From positions 4,402,001 through 4,466,000 of the forward strand of contig JAJEKV010000064.1 of NCBI GenBank assembly GCA_021234155.1: DNA of 64,000 nucleotides. The letters run 5' to 3'. Of this stretch, positions 20,076 to 33,141 are shown in pieces (the first letter of the stretch is position 1; every line of letters starts with the position of its first letter). Both the position numbers and the translations under genes were made by a program. Source of the DNA: Isoetes taiwanensis (lineage: Eukaryota > Streptophyta > Lycopodiopsida > Isoetales > Isoetaceae). The notes under the pieces were generated by a model. It ran no database searches. It saw only the letters and a program-made list of their open reading frames with translations, and was not told where the DNA came from.

Positions 20076-22213
20076 ATGCTCTAACCAGTTTGGGAAGCCG
20101 ATAGCAACGTCGTTATCTGGAAGGTAAGAAAACATGTCAGCAATTTCTGTAGCAAGCAAGAATTCATTAGAGAAATTTGAAATTCTCGTTTGACTTGAAA
20201 TAGGTTGCAGTGCCCATATAAATCACTAAAAGTCCTCCATGTGGACCTCGTCAGTCAAGAAAAAACATGCAATAACAGTTGGACAAATCGCCATTGCGTT
20301 CTTATTTATATGAAAGACCAATATATAGATTTTTTAGGCAATTTTTAAAAAATATAGTGTAAGAATTGTGACAAATTTAGACATGCTAGGCTCACAAAGA
20401 TCGTCACTGCGATTTATTGAAACTGAAATTGAGACCATATCACATATCAACAGTTAAATTAACTTGTCTATTTATGATTCTTCAGTAATATTAATTATTT
20501 AATACAATAATACAACCTTTAAAAATTAAGCATATTTATGCTCAAAAGAATCACTACAGCGATTTTGGGGAGTACATCGATCTCTCTGTCAGCCCTTTTG
20601 ATGCTTATAAATCGCCATAGCAATTCCGTGGAGCTAGAAAAAGTCTTTTGCATATGCCGTACAACTTGCGAAGATAGTTAGTGAAGTAATGGAGGGAGAT
20701 TCGTCAAAAAAATTATAGAAACCGCTATTGAAGAGCCCGGAGATGTAACAGAAGGATTTTTCCAAAAATATCATGATAAGTATAGGCGTTTCTCCTTTCT
20801 CTAGTCTGCCAATATAGAGAATTCAGGGTTTGAGCATAATAAAAGCATAATATGGATCACAGTTTGTATTTGATTGCAGATCATTCATCTCTGATGCAAG
20901 CCCTAATCTCACAAAGTGTAGAAAATGATATCAATCCCCAATTTCCATGAGTAAAAACTAGGGCATGGCTAGATCCAATAGCTTCATCACAATGCCTTCA
21001 CTGCGCAAATTAAAAGGAAAAGGAGACAATGACGAACTTGTCGGCAGAGTAGAATATCATGGCCCGGCATTGATTCATTGTTTTGTTTTGCAGAATGGTA
21101 ACCTTCACGAAAGCATACGAGAAAACAAAAAAGAATCAAGGGTAGAAGTATACACGATTTACATACAGTGATTCTGAAATTCTGAAGCAGGGGCGAAGAA
21201 GCCGGCAAAATCTGACAATGCTGCATTGTTCCAAAACCTCAAAACGCAGGACCGTATTTCCTCAAACTGAAATCGCTCAAAATAATTCTATTTTCCATCA
21301 TCTTCAGTCTCCAATCTGCATCAGAATGCCGAAATCATCTGCCTGCTTCCAAAAATGACATCTGCCTGCCTCCAAAACAGCCCATCTGCTTGCAATTTGC
21401 ATCATCTGCCTGTCCAGAAAAAACTACCCTAAAGAACTCCAGAAAGATAGCAGATCCAGGACGAAGCTACAGCTATGGCGACGTCCAGCTATGGCGCCAG
21501 AGCATGGACCTTCGTATGGCGACCTTCTGCAGGCATGTTTGGAGCTCGTCTTTTGGCTATGGCAAGATCTGGCTATGGCCCTTGAAGCTTGGAGTTCGGA
21601 GCTAATTGTTGCCAAGCAGCGTGGCAGCTGCAGAGGGAAATAAAATTCTCCCTTTTTGTTCAAATTTTAAATTATCCTGCCCATCTTGGGCGGGACAACT
21701 TTTAATGGAGTATAAGGACTCTTTGGTTGTGATGGGCCTGGAGTGCTGTATTCAAAATTCTCAAAATCTCGTTTTTTTCTCTATATAACTAACTTGTGCT
21801 TTAGCTTTGGTAAAAGCCTTTGTGTATGAATCAAAGCCCTCTTGCTTTTGTACTTTTGAGCATCTTTCCATGAACCCTTAGTCTGTTGCTCAATCCCAAA
21901 CCATGCTAAGAACTCCTTGATGATCTCTTCCTAAGAGTTAGCACCTATACTAATCATATATTCAAGCCAAGTCCTTTACATCACCCTTGAACTTCTTGAA
22001 TTTTAAAAATTTGCATCCTTTCCTATAACCATATTCTTGTTACTATGGCATTTATGCTTGGATCAAAGTCAGGAGGAGGAGGAGCTGGTACATGAAGCTC
22101 AAAGTAGTGGCAAGGTATCTGGGTTTTCTTGCGGTTCTGCATGATCAGCACTTCCATTACTTACTTTTAGGAGCCATGCATTTCCAGGATCTTGGTAGAA
22201 CCTCCAAAATATT
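20076..22213. other. AT-rich intergenic stretch, only weak coding traces
   Basis: No recognised gene to about 21.8 kb. On minus from 22.21 to 21.84 kb a coding-like trace appears (KKTQIPCHYFELHVPAPPP, then EEIIKEFLAWFG and KGSWKDAQKYKSKRA) with stops. It lies directly next to the L1 insertion site, so the L1 may have landed in an older coding relic. I cannot name its family. Confidence 0.3.
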
Positions 22214-22222
22214 GAAGATATT
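22214..22222. repeat. L1 target-site duplication (left)
   Basis: GAAGATATT next to the T-run, repeated at 28067-28075 at the other edge of the L1. Confidence 0.75.
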
Positions 22223-22757
22223 TTTTTTTTTTTTTTGATGGTAAGATTGTATATATATTATTAATAATTATAAAGTATGTACAATAGAGATACAGATGAT
22301 GAGGAAGCCCAAAGTACTATAAGAAGAGAGGGCCTCGACTCGTCTTCCCCACTAGAAGGCTACTATAAGGAGATTCTTCTTTCTTCACCTAAGAGTGGGT
22401 ACTATAGAGAGAGCAGCTCCGTTCCAGTACTGGGCCCACCTATTATCAGTAGTATTAACTTACTCGTTATCAACCCAGTGGCACTTGAAGTAAGAGTAGA
22501 ACCCAACCAAGGTTCCAACTTTATCAAGTCCTCTGTTATATCTCGAACCTTTCTTCTTGTGATGAGATAGAGCCATCGAGCAACCTCCATATTGAAAGAA
22601 TTCTTTAACTTATCTATGGAGATCCCTTGACCACCTAAAGCCACATCACACGGTGCTTCGGATAGCCCAAAGTGACAGATTCACCAGGGAGGCCTTAATA
22701 CAGCAACGATCAGTGATGAGAACCAGATCTGGCCAGACTAGTTGGCTTAACATGATA

Positions 22758-23000
22758 TCAATAATAGGACTGACCCACTGCCAAAAATCCGCAATCGAGG
22801 GCGAGTAAAAAAGAGATCGCTCTGATTTGAAGGTTTTGGCGGCCCAATGGACATTTGTCATCTCGGGTTGTAATACCCTTTTGAAATAATCTTTCCTTAG
22901 TACTTAATCCCCCTTGAAGAGCTAACCATCTGAAGAACTGTATCTTTCTAGAGCAGATAGATTTCCAGGAGTTTGACAGTAAGGTTATGGTGTCTGCCAA
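22758..23000 (-). pseudogene. L1 ORF2 C-terminal zf-RVT region
   Basis: FFRWLALQGGLSTKERLFQK then KCPLG matches the plant L1 C-terminal zf-RVT pattern. It is frameshifted from the upstream ORF2 frame, which stops at 23024. Confidence 0.65.
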
Positions 23001-23023
23001 ACTAATTCCAAGCCTAGTCTCGA

Positions 23024-26000
23024 CTATGAGGGGGTGTCCCGCACAAGTCCTCTGATATCCTTTTTAACACTATACTGATTTATCCCATCATATAGCCAGG
23101 TCTCCCGTGACCCCACAATACCTGTCAGATTAGCAGCGTTCCATAGGATTTCCTTTAAAACCCTACGATCTCCTTCCCCTGGGTTCGAGATTGTCCGCTT
23201 GAATGCAGTCCAGGAAACCCATCTACCAGCAATCCACAAGTGTTGTAATTGAGTTATTCCACAACTCTTCCACTTGACAAAGATACGAGGGTGTGAGAGG
23301 GCCAAAGGAAGCCCACCACTCTCCCAGATCCTAGTGTTCCAGAATAGACTGAAGCCACCCGCATCCGTAGGGGGATCCATAGGAGAGAAGAGATGTTGCA
23401 CCTGTGACCAAGCATGAAGAATTTTCCGCATAACAGGGGAGGTACTAGGAGCCACCTTAAAATTATAGAACAAAGCACCAAGCTCATCTCTAGGAAGAGA
23501 TGGCTTACCAAGGAGTTTGCCTTGTTTCAACCAATAAGAGACAAATCTCAAAGCAGGGGATGACTCACCTTGTAAAGCTCGCCAGACAAATTTGGCTGCC
23601 AGAGCCTGGGCTTGTAAGAAGGGGTCTTTACAACCCAAACCACCATCTTTCCTATCACGACAGAGTTCGCCCCAGGCCACCTTTGCCATACCTCCCCAGA
23701 TGAATTTCCGGATGATAGTTTGTATTTGGTTATACACCCCCTTCTGGGCGACCATGACTGATGAATAATAAATATGAGAAGCGGAAAGAACCGCATTTGC
23801 AACTGTCACTCGACCAGCTGTAGACAGGCACTTTGTAGACCACAAACCAACCTTTTTCCGGAGTTTATCGAGTATAGGGGCCCAGAGTCATTTAAGACGC
23901 CCCCTCGGCAAACACTGGGGAAGTCCAAGAAGTTTAACTGATTCCCCGGCAGAGACTACAGGGAAGCCCAAACCCCTGGCTCGAGGATCAATAACACATT
24001 CCGTTGGCCAAAGGACAGAGCATTTATTGGCATTGAGGCCAATACCAGAGATAATCTCAAAGGATAACAAGATCTCACGGAATGAGGTAAGGCTGTTGTC
24101 ATCATACCTAAGAAACATAAACGTATCGTCAAGATCTTTGCATGATCGTCGGCTTATCCACCTGGCCCCGGAAAGGTCGGGGCCTTCTAAATTCCCCTCG
24201 GCTACTTTGAGGTGGACCATTCTTGTTAAAAGATTTGCCATGATGAGAAACAGATAGGGGGCAAGGGGGCAGCCTTGCCTTATACCTTTTTTGAGCTTAA
24301 ATAGACCAGAAGGTTGCCCGTTAACCAGCACAGAGGCAGAGGCTAGGTTGTTCATCCCTAGAGCGAGTCGAATGAATTGCTCATCAAATCCCATATAACC
24401 CATAACTGCACGCAATCCTGCCCATCTAAGAGAATCATACGCCTTTCTGAAATCCATCTTTATCATTACACACTTTTGTTTTGAGACCTGACACCAATGC
24501 AACCCTTCCCTGGCTGCGAGGTAATTATCCAGGATATATCTGCCAGGCAAGAAGGCTGATTGCTCCATCCCAATGATCTTATTGAGTATGGGTTTCAATC
24601 GATTGGCAATAGCTTTCATAATCACTTTGTAGATGGCATTAGTAAGAGCAATGGGCCTCCATTCACTCAAAGTTAAAGGCCTGGGAACCTTCGGGACGAG
24701 CGTGATAAAACCAGCTGCCAGGGTAGGATGTAGAGAGCATGAGGCCCACGCACCACAGACTGCCTTAACAAAATCATCCCCGAGAACATCCCAAAATTCG
24801 ACAAAGAATTCAGGGGGGAAACCATCCGGACCAGGAGATTTTCCAGCGGCTAGAGAGCATAGAGTCTTGTAGATCTCATCCCTCTCAAAATTATGGAGTA
24901 GATGTCTATTTTCAGCAGCATTAACCCTCACCCCCCAGTCAATACTGGCCAACCAGGAGTTAATTTGAAGATGGAACGAGGGGGGTAGGGGATCTTCTTC
25001 AAATTGTTTTTCAAAACTTCCACGTATAAAGGACCTGATTTCCTGTGGGTCTTCAAGTACATTGAGATTATCATCCTTCACCGTTACCATACTATTTTCT
25101 GCTAATCTAGCCCCTGCCATCCTGAAGAAACACTTAGAGTTTTCATTGTCTAGTTCAGCATACCATTTGGTTTTGGAGCGGACTGCAGCTCCCCTTGCCT
25201 CCTCCTCCTCTATTGCCTTGGCTTTCCCTTCTAACATCTCCTCTGTATTCTGTTTTGCCATATTATGCGGATCCAATAACAGCTCCTGTTTGACTTCTCT
25301 CAGAAGATTGTAGACTTCATCCTTTTCCCTTTTGAATTCCATAGCTCTATTCCTGCCCCACCCTTTTACCCATCGCTTGATAAGCCCAATCTTTCTAACC
25401 CATCCCTTCATACTATATGTGTTATCAACAGCCGCTAGTGAGGAAGCAAAGACCCTAAAGGGCTTACAGAAAGCCTCCTTCCCCAGCCAGGACGTATTAA
25501 ACTTGAAGGGAATGTTTCCATCCATCCGGGTAGTAGAAACATCTTCTAAGGTTAAACTTTGGGGGACATGATCAGAGTGAGAAAATGCTAACTCACCCTC
25601 AACATAGCACCTGTCCATAAAACCCGCCGACTTATTGGCCATATAGAACCTATCCAACAAGCAGTAAACTCTGTCCTGTCCCTTTTGCTTGTTTGTCCAA
25701 GAAAAGGTGGCATTGGAAGGCGGAACCAAGGCAAATCCAGCATTATCTAGTAATGAATTCCAGGAGGAGTCCTCCTCAGTTGATAGGTTTCTATGTAACC
25801 CTACCTTCTGGTCCCATGTATCAGTCATATTAAAGTCTCCTCCCAGGATCCAATTATCTGTTGTGTTGGCTTGGAGAGAGATCCAGGACTCAATTTCCTT
25901 CCACATGACTGCCCTTTCACCCGGCTTATTAGATGCATAAACATTGAGGATTCCCCAATGACATTTATTCGTTTCAAAGGTAACCACCTGCCATCTCCCA

Positions 26001-26257
26001 TCCCCTGCAGAGTGATAAGTTTTTTGCACTAAACCTTTCCAAAGTATACTTATACCCCCTTTTGTTCCCCTGGCAGCACAGCCGAGGGAGGAATAGTTGT
26101 TGCCGACCCATTTACCCAAAGAGCTTGCCTGGAGGTCAGGGAGCCTGTGTTCCTGAATAATTATAATATCTGCCTTCATGGAACGAATTGCTGCAAGCAC
26201 TCTGCCTCGTTTGAGAACACCCTTTATGCCCCTAAGATTCCAAGAGACGATCTTCAT
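23024..26257 (-). pseudogene. L1 ORF2 endonuclease-reverse transcriptase, one in-frame stop
   Basis: One frame of 1,077 sense and stop codons from ATG at 26257. A single TGA at 23890-23888 divides it into 789 residues and a remainder that resumes directly (LWAPILDKLRKK, then TKCLSTAGRVTVANAV). The endonuclease shows WNLRG, QEHR, GGDFNM and SHSDH, all intact. RT shows GKSPGPDGFPPEFF, RPIALTNAIYK, QSAFLPGR, KMDFRKAYDSL and GIRQGCPLAPYLF. The catalytic box, normally F/Y-A-D-D-T, reads DLDDTFMF: both aspartates are kept but the two residues before them differ. Product is a target-primed retrotransposition enzyme. Confidence 0.85.
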
Positions 26258-27591
26258 ATTAAAAACTACAAGTCAACTTGGAGCACCAGAGATATCATAC
26301 CAGATGAGGGCAAGACCAAAGCCTATAGAGGCCAACAAGGGCACCAGTATCAAGGTAGATAATACCTGTCGTACAATAGCCCACTGCCCCCCATTTCTTA
26401 CCAATCTATAAGGGGAATATGTCAAAGGAAGACCCACCAAGAGATGCAGATCACATGGAGGATAACTCGGGAATCCACGTGTCGCCCCAGGGGCTATAGC
26501 CCACCAGGACCCCCCATGATCCAATGATCCTATAAGAAGTATCATATCAAGCCAAGCGAAACACCTTTTTCTTTTAGGCCCATCATTCCCCCAATACTCT
26601 CCCCTTTGCAATCTCAATTTTTTAAGACCCCCTTGATCACCCCCCCAACCCCTAGCCCACCATGATGTGTTTTCTAGAGAGCCTAGAGGGGAGCGAACCT
26701 CGAAAAGGAGGAGAGAGATGCCCTTTTTGACCCCACTTACCCCTTCTAGGATTGCCCCAAGGGCCATTGTTTCCCCATACCCACAACATTTGTCCCTCCC
26801 CCAAATTAGTCCCATTCTGTTTGGAAAAAGTATCAAAGGAAGAAGGGATCCCATGCTCCCTATAACCAACTGCACCAGAGGAGGCCCATCCCCCCCTAAA
26901 CGCAAAGGATCATAACAGTCAGTGGAGTCACAGTAATGATTTACCCACCATGGTTTAAAATTTTGACCCAATAAATGTAAAGGGATGTCTTTAGGAGAGT
27001 CAACCTTATCTCCACGTCCGCTACAACATTCCCTGTACAAGCCCTCATCTTCCACCCTAATCAAGCCCTTGATGGCTCCTAAAAAGTCAATACAGAAATA
27101 TGATAGTAGAATGAATAAGATCATCCATTCATAACTGGAACAGTTGATTGTAGCCCAAAATTGTAAGGTGTGGAAGGTGTCTATAGTTTTAAATTCCAAC
27201 CTTAATGTGATGCTTGTTCTATTGTACATCAGGACAAGAATAGTAGACAAGTTCATAAAGAGAGCATCCATTAATAGAAGTCTGTTTTCATCACAACAGA
27301 TTACAAAAACTTATCCAAAATAGCACCTGTACTAGAATATGCAGCCCCTGTATCAGAGTGACCGGCATCGAAACCAAAAAGATCAGCATCCCACTGATGG
27401 AAGAGGAAAAAACTTCACCACAGACCCAACCCATCGAATCTGCTTGTGTCCTTAAAGATTCCAGCCCCAAAGGGAGCTTAGAAGACCCAAAAACAGAGCA
27501 TCTAGAAGTAACCAGCTGCTGATAAAATGAGAAACTAACCTGGGAATACAACTCCATTAATCTGATATCCAGCCAACAACTCACAGCCAAA

Positions 27592-28066
27592 TCATTTCTT
27601 TTTAGCAGTATCATCTCTAGAGTGATCTAAGAGAAGCTTGGCCATCACCGATTCGAACTCATACTTATTTGCTCTCTTTCCAGGCACTTTTTTCTTCTTT
27701 TGTTTAGCTTCTTCCACGAGTTTAACTTCCTCAATCAAAAGCTCAGAACTTTGAGGAGGCAGTACCTCGGAAGCAACAACTCTAGGTACGGGTGGGATCT
27801 CAGATGAGAAAAGGTGTCGAACATCTTGTACCACAAGGTCCTCTGGGGCTTGACTATCCAAAGGTATAGCCTTAGATCGATCCTGCAGGATGAGAACCTC
27901 TTGAGGCTGATGCTGCTCAAGAGAAAGAGGGGAAGGATCTGACTGGGTCTGATGTAGCAGATCAGCCTTCTCCCAGGTCGCAACAGGGAGGCCATCCAAC
28001 TGAGCTATCTCTTGAGGCTGATGCAGAGCAGCCTCCAACTGGGTCTGGAATGACAGAGCAGCCTCG
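27592..28066 (-). pseudogene. L1 ORF1 C-terminal remnant
   Basis: About 150 residues, Gln/Pro/acidic-rich, ending in a basic tail (KQKKKKVPGKRANKYEFE, then RDDTAKKK). Position and the basic end fit the C-terminus of plant L1 ORF1. The N-terminal part is missing because the element is 5'-truncated here. Confidence 0.5.
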
Positions 28067-28529
28067 GAAGATATTCCTATCTACCTTCAACCTCGGTGAT
28101 TTAGAAGTTCGAGATCACTTAAGGCGATGAATCTATGCAAGAAACTTGCAAAAATAATTCAAGGAACTCAAGTTTCAAGTGCTTTCTCAAAACTTAAAAA
28201 TGCAGTCTCAGCAAAACTTATGTCATGCACAAATACCTCGAATTTTGATGCCATTTCAATTCCAACAAGTGTTTTGTTATGCAAAGATTCTATGACCAAA
28301 AGTCTGGCCAAAGGGAATAAGAAATAACTTTCAAAATTAAGATCCTTACTAAAATGATCAATAGCCCTAGCATAATGCAAAAATTTTCAGATCTTCATGC
28401 AAATGCAATCTTTTTTCAATTCTTCCAGTTGGAACAATCTCTTGTACACCTGTATGTATAGTGCATCAAGTTATTTCAACAAAAAGCATGCAAATATGAC
28501 TTGAAAATTATTGTTTCTAGAATGACCTG
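28067..28529 (-). pseudogene. Coding-like relic next to L1 insertion
   Basis: After the right target duplication (28067-28075), the minus strand from 28380 to 28168 reads 70 residues of balanced, helical composition (HYARAIDHFSKDLNFESYFL, then FEVFVHDISFAETAFLSFEK). It may belong with the coding-like trace left of the L1 (21.84-22.21 kb). Family not recognised. Confidence 0.25.
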
Positions 28530-29499
28530 TTCACACCATGCTCTGCATCCAAACACTCTTTGTCAATATACTTTGGACTCAAACTCTAAATTTCTAACAC
28601 ATTTTTTAGCGAGATTTAAGATAAGATAGATCTTTTACGGCCATGGAGACCTAGTCAGGCCAGGGATAGTATCTTATTAATAGAAGAATTTTTTGTTGGC
28701 ATCTGGTCTGACTCTGAAATGGAATATCCCAGGCTAGAAAAGAGTGCAGCAACTCTTATGTTCTTAATTAGCCACACTCAAGTTTTCATGAAACAAAATC
28801 CTATGTCCCTTTTATTTGCCAAAAACCAACCCAAGGCCAAAATATGTAGGTGGGCATGTAAAGTGCAAGCATATTAAATGCGTTTACGTAGTGAGACGAT
28901 CCATTACTATAGAAATGGAATCATATCTTGCTCAAGTCTTGGGTAAGCCCACAATAAAATCCATACAAGTACTTTCCCATTTTGCAAATATCCAAAGGTT
29001 GCAATTCATCGGCAATGTCCTCGTGAGAAGCTTTCACTTTTTGACATATAGACATCTGGCCACGTAGTTTAGGATTTTCTTTCTCATGCTAGGCCAAAGG
29101 AACTGTTTGCAGACCTTGCAGAGAGTTTACTAAATTCCAGGATGGCCTGACACGGGACTATCAGGAGCTTTTTTCAGAATTTGCTGCCTCAGCTCTGTAT
29201 TATCCAGTATGCACAATCGATTCTGATAAAACAACATAGACCAGTCGACCCTTGAACTTATAAGGATCCTTACTTACACCATGCTCTAGCGCTGCTATTA
29301 TAGGTCGATACTGCGGATCATCTTGGATCAACTGACTTAAATTGCCATCCCACTAAATAATAGCAATACTAATTGCAGCACAATATGATCGTCAGGATAA
29401 CGCATCCGCAAAAACGTTATCCTTGCCAAGTTGATACATTATATAAAATCATGTTAGTAATTGCTTCCATCCATTTTGGCGATCGTTTAGATGAGGCTG

Positions 29500-30250
29500 T
29501 CACAAAGTACTTAAGACTGTGATGGTTTGTCTTAGCGAGAAATTTCTTACCCAATATGTAGCACAATAACATGGGGTTCCAGGAGGATTTGATATGGATG
29601 TAAAAATGACAGTTCCTAAAACCATAGACGATATCCTTAAAACAATCAAATGGATTGCCATAAAGGAAAAAGAAAACATAGATTTAAGATAAAAAATAAT
29701 CACGTTAGCTCACAGGTTATTATATTGGTCAAAGTAGTCTTATTAGGACATTGAGTTATTTTGGTAGAGGTTCAAGCCTTTGTACTTCATATTCTAAAAC
29801 CTTCGTCGAAGCCATATAGAGTTTCCATATTCTATCAAAACCTTAGGCGAACTAGTATTTCATGTTTCAAAATCATAGGCGTCCCCAATCATAAATGACC
29901 ATAAGTGAAACGAGGGGTGCAAGAGGCCGCAACATACAGTCTGGACTGTAGGATCGATGATCCGATGACTCTATTAGTCCGGGTAGCACAATAACAGGGG
30001 GCTCCAAAGGGATTTAATATGGATGTAAAAATGACAATTCCTAAGACCATAGATGATATCCCTAAAACAATTAAATGTGTTGTTACAATAAAAAACACTG
30101 GTGTTAGCTCACTGGTTACGTTAGTCAAAGTAGTCTTATCAAAACTTTAGGCGAACTTGTATTTCATGTTTCAAAATCATAGGCGCCCCCAATTATAGAT
30201 GACCATAAGCAAAACAAGAGGTACCCAGAGGCCTCACCATACGGGCTGGG
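29500..30250. repeat. Diverged direct duplication inside the Ty3/gypsy relic
   Basis: Blocks such as ATATGGATGTAAAAATGACA (29592 and 30017), GTCAAAGTAGTCTTAT and GGCGAACT followed by TATTTCATGTTTCAAAATC occur twice in the same order. The two spacings differ by about 100 bases, so one copy has an indel. No coding function seen. Confidence 0.65.
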
Positions 30251-30318
30251 TCATAGAAACGACATATCTGACGACTGTGGTAGTTCATGGTGCAAAGCAT
30301 ACACAATTGCAAGCATCT

Positions 30319-31003
30319 CCAAATCATATGTGTTGGATAATTCTGTTTTGCTTGACTGAGCTTCTTAAATTCATAAGCACACACATGCCCATCTTGCAGT
30401 AGAGCATCTCCAATATGAGAGGCATCAATTACTAGACAGAATTCTCGTTCATACAAGAAATCTTTAGAATAGGCACCTGCGTCAAGGCATCTTTTAGAAA
30501 TTGAAAACCGCATCCACATCCTTCGGGCCATTGAAATGCTAGACCCTTTGGAATTAAAGTGGTCAGACGAACTGCTTTCTTACAAAATTGAGTAATAAAC
30601 TTGAGATATGATCCAAATAACTCTCGGAATGCCCAGATCTCTTTTACAGATTGAGGTTGTGGCCAAATCATATGTGTTGGATAATTCTGTTTTGCTGAGC
30701 TTCTTAAATTCATAAGCACACACATGCCCATCTTGCAGTAGAGCATCTCCAATATGAGAGGCATGAATTACTAGACAGAATTCTCGTTCATACAAGAAAT
30801 CTTTAGAATAGGCACCTGCGTCAAGGCATCTTTTAGAAATTGAAAACTGCATCCACATCCTTCAGGCCATTGAAATGCTAGACCCTTTGGAATTAAAGTG
30901 GTCAGAGGAACTGCTTTCTTACAAAATTGAGTAATAAACTTGAGATATGATCCAAATAACTCTCGGAATGCCCAGATCCTTTTACAGATTGAGGTTGTGG
31001 CCA
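30319..31003 (-). repeat. 344-bp tandem duplication in RT/RNase H
   Basis: Two adjacent copies, 30319-30662 and 30663-31003, starting CCAAATCATATGTGTTGG. They differ at only a handful of positions plus a 4-base and a 1-base indel. The duplication spans the RNase H start and RT connection. A third, more diverged relative covers 31715-31960. Confidence 0.9.
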
Positions 31004-32450
31004 AACTTATATAGCTTTTACCTTTTCAAGATCTGGTTCAATTCCCTTGTTGGAGATAACATGGCCCAAATAAATTAACTGCTCTTGAGCGAAACTGCAT
31101 TTGGAAAGCTTATGCTATCTCAAAAAATTCATTTGGACATATCCAAGCATCTCAAACCATAGACATGAAGTCCTTTAGTGTAGAGAAATGTCCAGAGCCT
31201 AACTCACAAATTTGCAAGTAGACTTAGCACCCTGAACCGGATTATAAGCTTGTGCTAGAACGTTAACTATCTTGTCATAGAATTGTACTCCTAGTATTTC
31301 CATTAGGGAGTAATATCAAGTTGCATATTGCATGGATCTTGTCGTTATACTTCTTTATGAATATGGTTCGGAGGATCTTGTGCTACTAGAATATATAAGA
31401 TTCTGGATGTATAGAACATAGCATCTATCATTATTATTTGAATGGCTCATCTTTGGAGGGGTGTAGTAGCCATGTAACTCTGCGTCTATGGCCGAATGTC
31501 TAGACGGACAAGAATAAAAGGAGAGCCCCTTTGTGATGAGGCCTATACATATAGAGAAAGATTGTCTCCTTGGAGTCGCGACCCAAGGAGTACGCTTGAG
31601 ATGTATTCGTAATTGTAGGCATGTCGATATATGTAGGTATGCATGTGATCTTGTGTAACCCAATGCAAGGGCTCAGTGGAGCAGCTAAGATCTATCGTCA
31701 TTCTTAGATTTGTTTGGATTAAGGTAGTCAAAAAAGCTGCTTTCTTAAAAAATTGCTTAACAGACTTGCAATAAAGGCTAGAAATACCCTGACTGCCTTA
31801 CAGATTGAGGTTGTGGGCACTCTTGTATGGCTTTTACCTTTTCAGAATCCGGTTCAATTCCCTTGCTGGAGACAATATGGCCCAAATAAATTAGTTGCTC
31901 TTCAGCAAAACTTCAGTTGGAAAGCTTGCTGTAAAGCTTATGTTATCTTAATAGATTTAAAACTGTGCAAAAGTGCTCAACATGTTTTAGAATAGATCAG
32001 AGTATCATCGAAAAACACGAGCACAAATGGTCAAGTTCAGCTTAGAAAACATCATTCATAAGTTTCATAAAAGTGGCTGGTGCATTGGTAAGTCCAAATA
32101 GCATTATCACAAATAAATAGCGCCCATATCTTGTGCGAAAAGCAGTCTTAGAAATATCCTCTTCCTTTATTCTGATCTGGTGATAGCTAGATTGCAAATC
32201 AATCTTTTGCTACCACTTAATTAGTAAAAGAGATCATCTACTCTGGGCAATGCATAATCATTCTTGATAATGACCTGATTCAACAGCCTATAGTCAATAC
32301 ATATAGGCACGGGCTCCAATCCTTCTTCTTTACCAATAAGACAGGAGCTCCAAATAGAGATGGTCTAATAAATCCTTGTTTTACTAACATTTTCAACTGT
32401 TTCTTTAGTTCAGCGATCTCCACCACACTAATAGAGTATGGAGGCCACGA

Positions 32451-33141
32451 CCGGGGGGGGTGTTATAATTTCTCTAATGCTCATTTAAACTTAGGACAAT
32501 GGTGGAATCGAATGTAGCACATTAAAATGTTGACGTTGAACCATGTTTCCTGGAATTGCCAATCAGACTAGCAAAGAAATTAATGCAAGTGCCCCAGTAG
32601 CATGCTGATTATGGTAGCTGCTGAGACAAAATATAGTGTGAGAGAATACAGTGTTCGCATTGGAGGTTATATTCTAGTATCTTTAAGCACATTCCTTCAT
32701 TGTAATAATTCTAAAATATTTGAGGAGATCTTGTATAGGTGACATTGGTGCATGGCAAAGGATAGAGTGGTAGTGCAGTTGCAAGTAGTCTTCAAGGTTA
32801 TATAGTTTCTCAACAATATATGTGTTGACATCTAATTGTTGGTCTTAATTATGAGGGTTTCATGCTTTTGCAGCCTTTTAAATCAGGTGATATTTCCAGC
32901 TATTGTCAACAAAAATCACATTCACATTTCATATTAGTTCTTTTTTCTTGTTGGTAATTAAATTGTTGTAATAAATAAACCATTGTTGATTACTATTGTT
33001 GCTTGTCCTTGCATTATGGCTATGTTCAATTCAAAATAGATGTTTGTCTACTACATCTTCCGAAAGGCCCCTATAGATATGTTCACACAATTCTCAAGTC
33101 CCCGAAGGGGCCAAAAAAATTTAAGATTAACACAAACCATT
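32451..33141. other. No gene recognised
   Basis: AT-rich sequence with a short poly-G run (32453-32460) next to the end of the Ty3/gypsy relic. Nothing else supported. Confidence 0.4.

Larger units (their letters stand above)
22223..28066 (-). mobile_element. 5'-truncated L1-type LINE
   Basis: Minus-oriented. The poly(A) tail appears as a T-run at 22221-22236, and matching 9-bp target duplications flank it. ORF2 (endonuclease plus RT) is nearly whole; ORF1 is represented only by its 3' part. About 1.3 kb separates ORF1 from ORF2. The element ends abruptly at 28066 inside ORF1, the usual 5' truncation. One stop and at least one frameshift in ORF2 make it inactive. Confidence 0.85.
28530..32450 (-). 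mobile_element. Decayed Ty3/gypsy element (RT, RNase H, integrase)
   Basis: Minus order right to left: RT traces 32.45-31.8 kb (LNQVI, FFDDTLIYSK), more RT/RNase H at 31.02-30.25 kb (PQPQSVKEIWAFRELFGSYL, KFITQFCKKAVPLTTLIPKG, then CLVIDASHIGDALLQDGH), and integrase/linker traces at about 29.42-28.85 kb (AALEHGVSKDPYKFKG). The 28.53-28.62 kb end matches 46735-46830 on +, so both copies share a family and a 3' region. Numerous stops and frameshifts; no intact LTR pair recognised. Confidence 0.75.
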
